From: Macrostomum hystrix
Taxonomy: Eukaryota > Platyhelminthes > Macrostomidae
DNA: 64,000 nt
Assembly: GCA_950097015.1 (NCBI GenBank)
Contig: CATNEN010000034.1
Location: 6,156,501 to 6,220,500, forward strand
Reading direction: 5' to 3'
In this document: piece after piece, positions 61,813 through 64,000 of the stretch
How positions within the stretch are numbered: the first letter of the stretch is position 1
Layout: each line of letters opens with the position of its first letter
Notes under the pieces: generated by a model
What the model was told of the DNA's origin: nothing
Seen by the model: the letters and a program-made list of their open reading frames with translations, nothing else
Databases searched by the model: none
Made by a program: the position numbers and the translations under genes

Positions 61813-63849
61813 TGTTGGGACGAGGGAAGGTCGATAGGTGATTTTTTCTCAGGTTAATTTGCAGCGACTGCAGTGCAAAAGTATTGTAAGAAACTGGTTG
61901 AGCTCTGTGCGCTTGCAGTTTTATAGATTAGCAAATTATAACCGGTTCGCTGTTCTTATCATTGATTTGGGCTGTACACGAGGACGAAGTTGAAAGACGG
62001 ATCGCAGGCTCCGAAGCTATAGGCAGCAGCCCATGGCTTGCCATTGCTATATTTTTCTCCAATGACGGCTACGACTTAAGCATATAATACAGTCGCTCGT
62101 TCTCATTCCTTTCCAGGGCAACTATAACAGCGATCTTATCAAGCGGCAGGGTTGGCTTCACTGCAGGTCTATGGCTCTCAAAATGTCGACCTTTTATAAT
62201 GTAGTATTTATTGTGATTACAAAATATAAAACTTTGCATTTTTTTTCTACTTTCAATGCCACGAGACCATGATCGTTTGAAATGTATAGTTTTTCTTTAA
62301 ATTTCATTCGTACGCTTTGTATTTGACGAATTACAAGTTTTGTCAGGAATGTGATGCGTCTGAACTCAAACCAAGGGTCTGTTTGAGTTAGATTGCAGTT
62401 TCATTTTTTTCTGGCTTAATCAAGATCTGCCTCTGCTCTTCGTTTTATGAAAAGCGAAGTGAAAGAGTGGCCTGTGAATCCACGAGATCAATAATTACTG
62501 GGCCCATCACATCACCCACCCATCAAGCGCCTCTTTCTATTGCTCGAGATTCTCCTTTGTCCTCGCTCTATCGTGCTACTAAACAAATTTAAAAAACGTT
62601 CGTGTTCAAGCTATGAGAGAATTTCATGGTTCAAGTTCCTAATAGCCAGAAGAAATATTCTTTTTAATAGAAATCACCTTCAATATATGTACTAAAATAA
62701 AAAACTCTCTATTAATGCATGAATATTTTGCAGCGATACGCTATTTTAACGTGGCCGTTTAGATCCAATTTTAGATACAATATTTCGCAGACTCAGCTTA
62801 ATTCAAGATTGAAAGCCAAATTTGATAAATTAGTTCTTGTTTTACAAGCGCATCTCACTTTGATTTCGGCTAATAAAACAAAAATAATTACGTCTCGGAG
62901 AACAAGAATACAAAATTTAATTTCGCATGTTTTTTAAATAAAAAATACATTTTGATACTATTTTTTCTAATAACTTTTTTATTCTAAAATATACTACCAA
63001 TAATTAATTAGCATTTGTTAATGTGCATGAAACCAGTACAAATAGTTGCATTTAACACAATCACACTTCATTGTTATTTTACGTTACAAAGTTACAAGCA
63101 AACGAAAAGTTTTTGTGTGGAAATATAACACAGATTACTTGATGTTATGCATCTCAGTGGAATCACTGTATCTGTTTTTATTTTTTACGTGCTGACTTCC
63201 ATTCGTTCCAATTCTCACCCATAAGCCATAATGGGTAGATCTTAACAATCTTCTTAACTTGGCCTTTACATTATTAATAAGATTTATATATATACGAGGT
63301 CTGACTTTATTGCTGCGGCCCGTTTTAAAATCTTGCAGTATAATATTATTCGAGTGCAAAAAACGGAATAGCTCTTTAGAAATTATAACTCTACAGTACA
63401 TTTTGTCTCAACAGTCATTGTGGCACTCGAAGAAATAGTTTAATGTCTATAAAAAACCTTTACAACACAACTAAGTTTAAAGGTGCATATCTGCCGTTTG
63501 TATTTTAATGTTCTTAATTTAAATATTTTTTATATTTAAATATATTTAATATTTAAATAATATTTAAATATATTTAAATTAAAAAAATATATTGGGTTTT
63601 TTCTGTAATTTATACAGTTTTTTCCCCACAATTTGGTTCACCATATAAAAATTATATACTAACCATCGGAAAAAAAGCTTTTTTATGAATACGAACACAA
63701 GCATTAATAATAGCAATATTTCTTATTCCAGGTAAATACACTCAATGAAGTGAATTTTAAATTGCATTTACGGTTATAACAATGACCTTTCAGAATTAGA
63801 CCTCAGCTAGGTGAAACCTCAGAAGTCAAGTGACTGCCGGCCACTCAAA
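61813..63849. other. Intergenic, no gene seen
   Basis: AT-rich, with TTTAAATAT-type runs at 63520-63600. Frames at 62719 and 63135 lack any family signal. It contains the USP promoter at the left end and possibly the promoter of the next gene at the right end. Confidence 0.45.
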
Positions 63850-64000
63850 ATGGACGTGGCAGGAACAGGAGACAGTGGAACAGCTTCCGACACGACCCGT
63901 CAGTCAGCTCAGGTGCCGAAGACTCCCGCTATTCGACCGGTGCTTCATCGACGCTCAACAACGCTCCCCAATGCGGCAGCCAGCTCTGACAACCAAGACG
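63850..64000 (+). CDS. Start of an unidentified gene, cut by the window end
   Basis: An ATG at 63850 opens a frame that stays open to the last base (50 codons): MDVAGTGDSGTASDTTRQSA, then a Pro/Arg-rich segment with RPVLHRRSTTLPNAA. GC content rises sharply here, as it does at other exons in this window. The encoded region is Ser/Thr-rich and probably disordered. No domain is visible, so no function is offered. Confidence 0.55.
   Translation, partial: MDVAGTGDSGTASDTTRQSAQVPKTPAIRPVLHRRSTTLPNAAASSDNQD

Noticed and set aside
63135-63401. 88-codon minus frame
   Set aside because: AT-rich, with no recognisable family, splice context or base composition like the exons here.

Overview
The window is animal nuclear DNA. 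Genes are split by GT-AG introns whose phases I could join exon to exon. GC-rich exons sit in AT-rich introns and spacers, and the gene set is metazoan: syndecan, an RGK GTPase, Flattop/CFAP126, CNBP, YIPF4 and the V-ATPase c subunit. A eukaryotic universal stress protein, tRNA-derived SINEs, non-LTR retrotransposon remnants and a very heavy load of minisatellites suggest a spiralian invertebrate, perhaps a free-living flatworm. The species is an inference and is not established by the sequence.

Layout. 1-1204: decayed non-LTR retrotransposon (-). 2168-3256: 13-bp satellite. 3761-6066: RGK-family GTPase (+). 6229-14830: gene desert of stacked tandem repeats with a polypurine tract and a long hairpin. 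15669-16901: single-exon DXD glycosyltransferase (+). 18535-19965: Flattop/CFAP126 with an unusual cysteine tail (-). 20289-34073: seven-exon syndecan (+) starting 323 bp from Flattop, head to head; its introns hold two large 20-bp arrays, GATA and CTG microsatellites, a solo LTR and SINEs. 35784-37405: V-ATPase proteolipid c (+). 39659-42787: YIPF4 (-). 43362-44358: two SINEs. About 46113-52654: single-pass receptor with Ig-like, cytokine-receptor-like and FN3-like modules (-). 56968-58241: CNBP with seven zinc knuckles (+). 61240-61812: universal stress protein (-). 63850-64000: start of another gene (+), cut by the window end.

The genes do not form one pathway. The one clear functional unit is the divergent Flattop/syndecan promoter, which carries an RFX X-box-like site next to the ciliary gene. 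The most unusual products are the syndecan, whose ectodomain contains an SEA-like module with a G-S cleavage-type site, and the Flattop protein, whose C-terminal half has a cysteine at nearly every fourth residue.

Almost every long intron holds its own tandem array. Most long open frames elsewhere are by-products of repeats whose unit keeps a frame open, and I do not call them genes.
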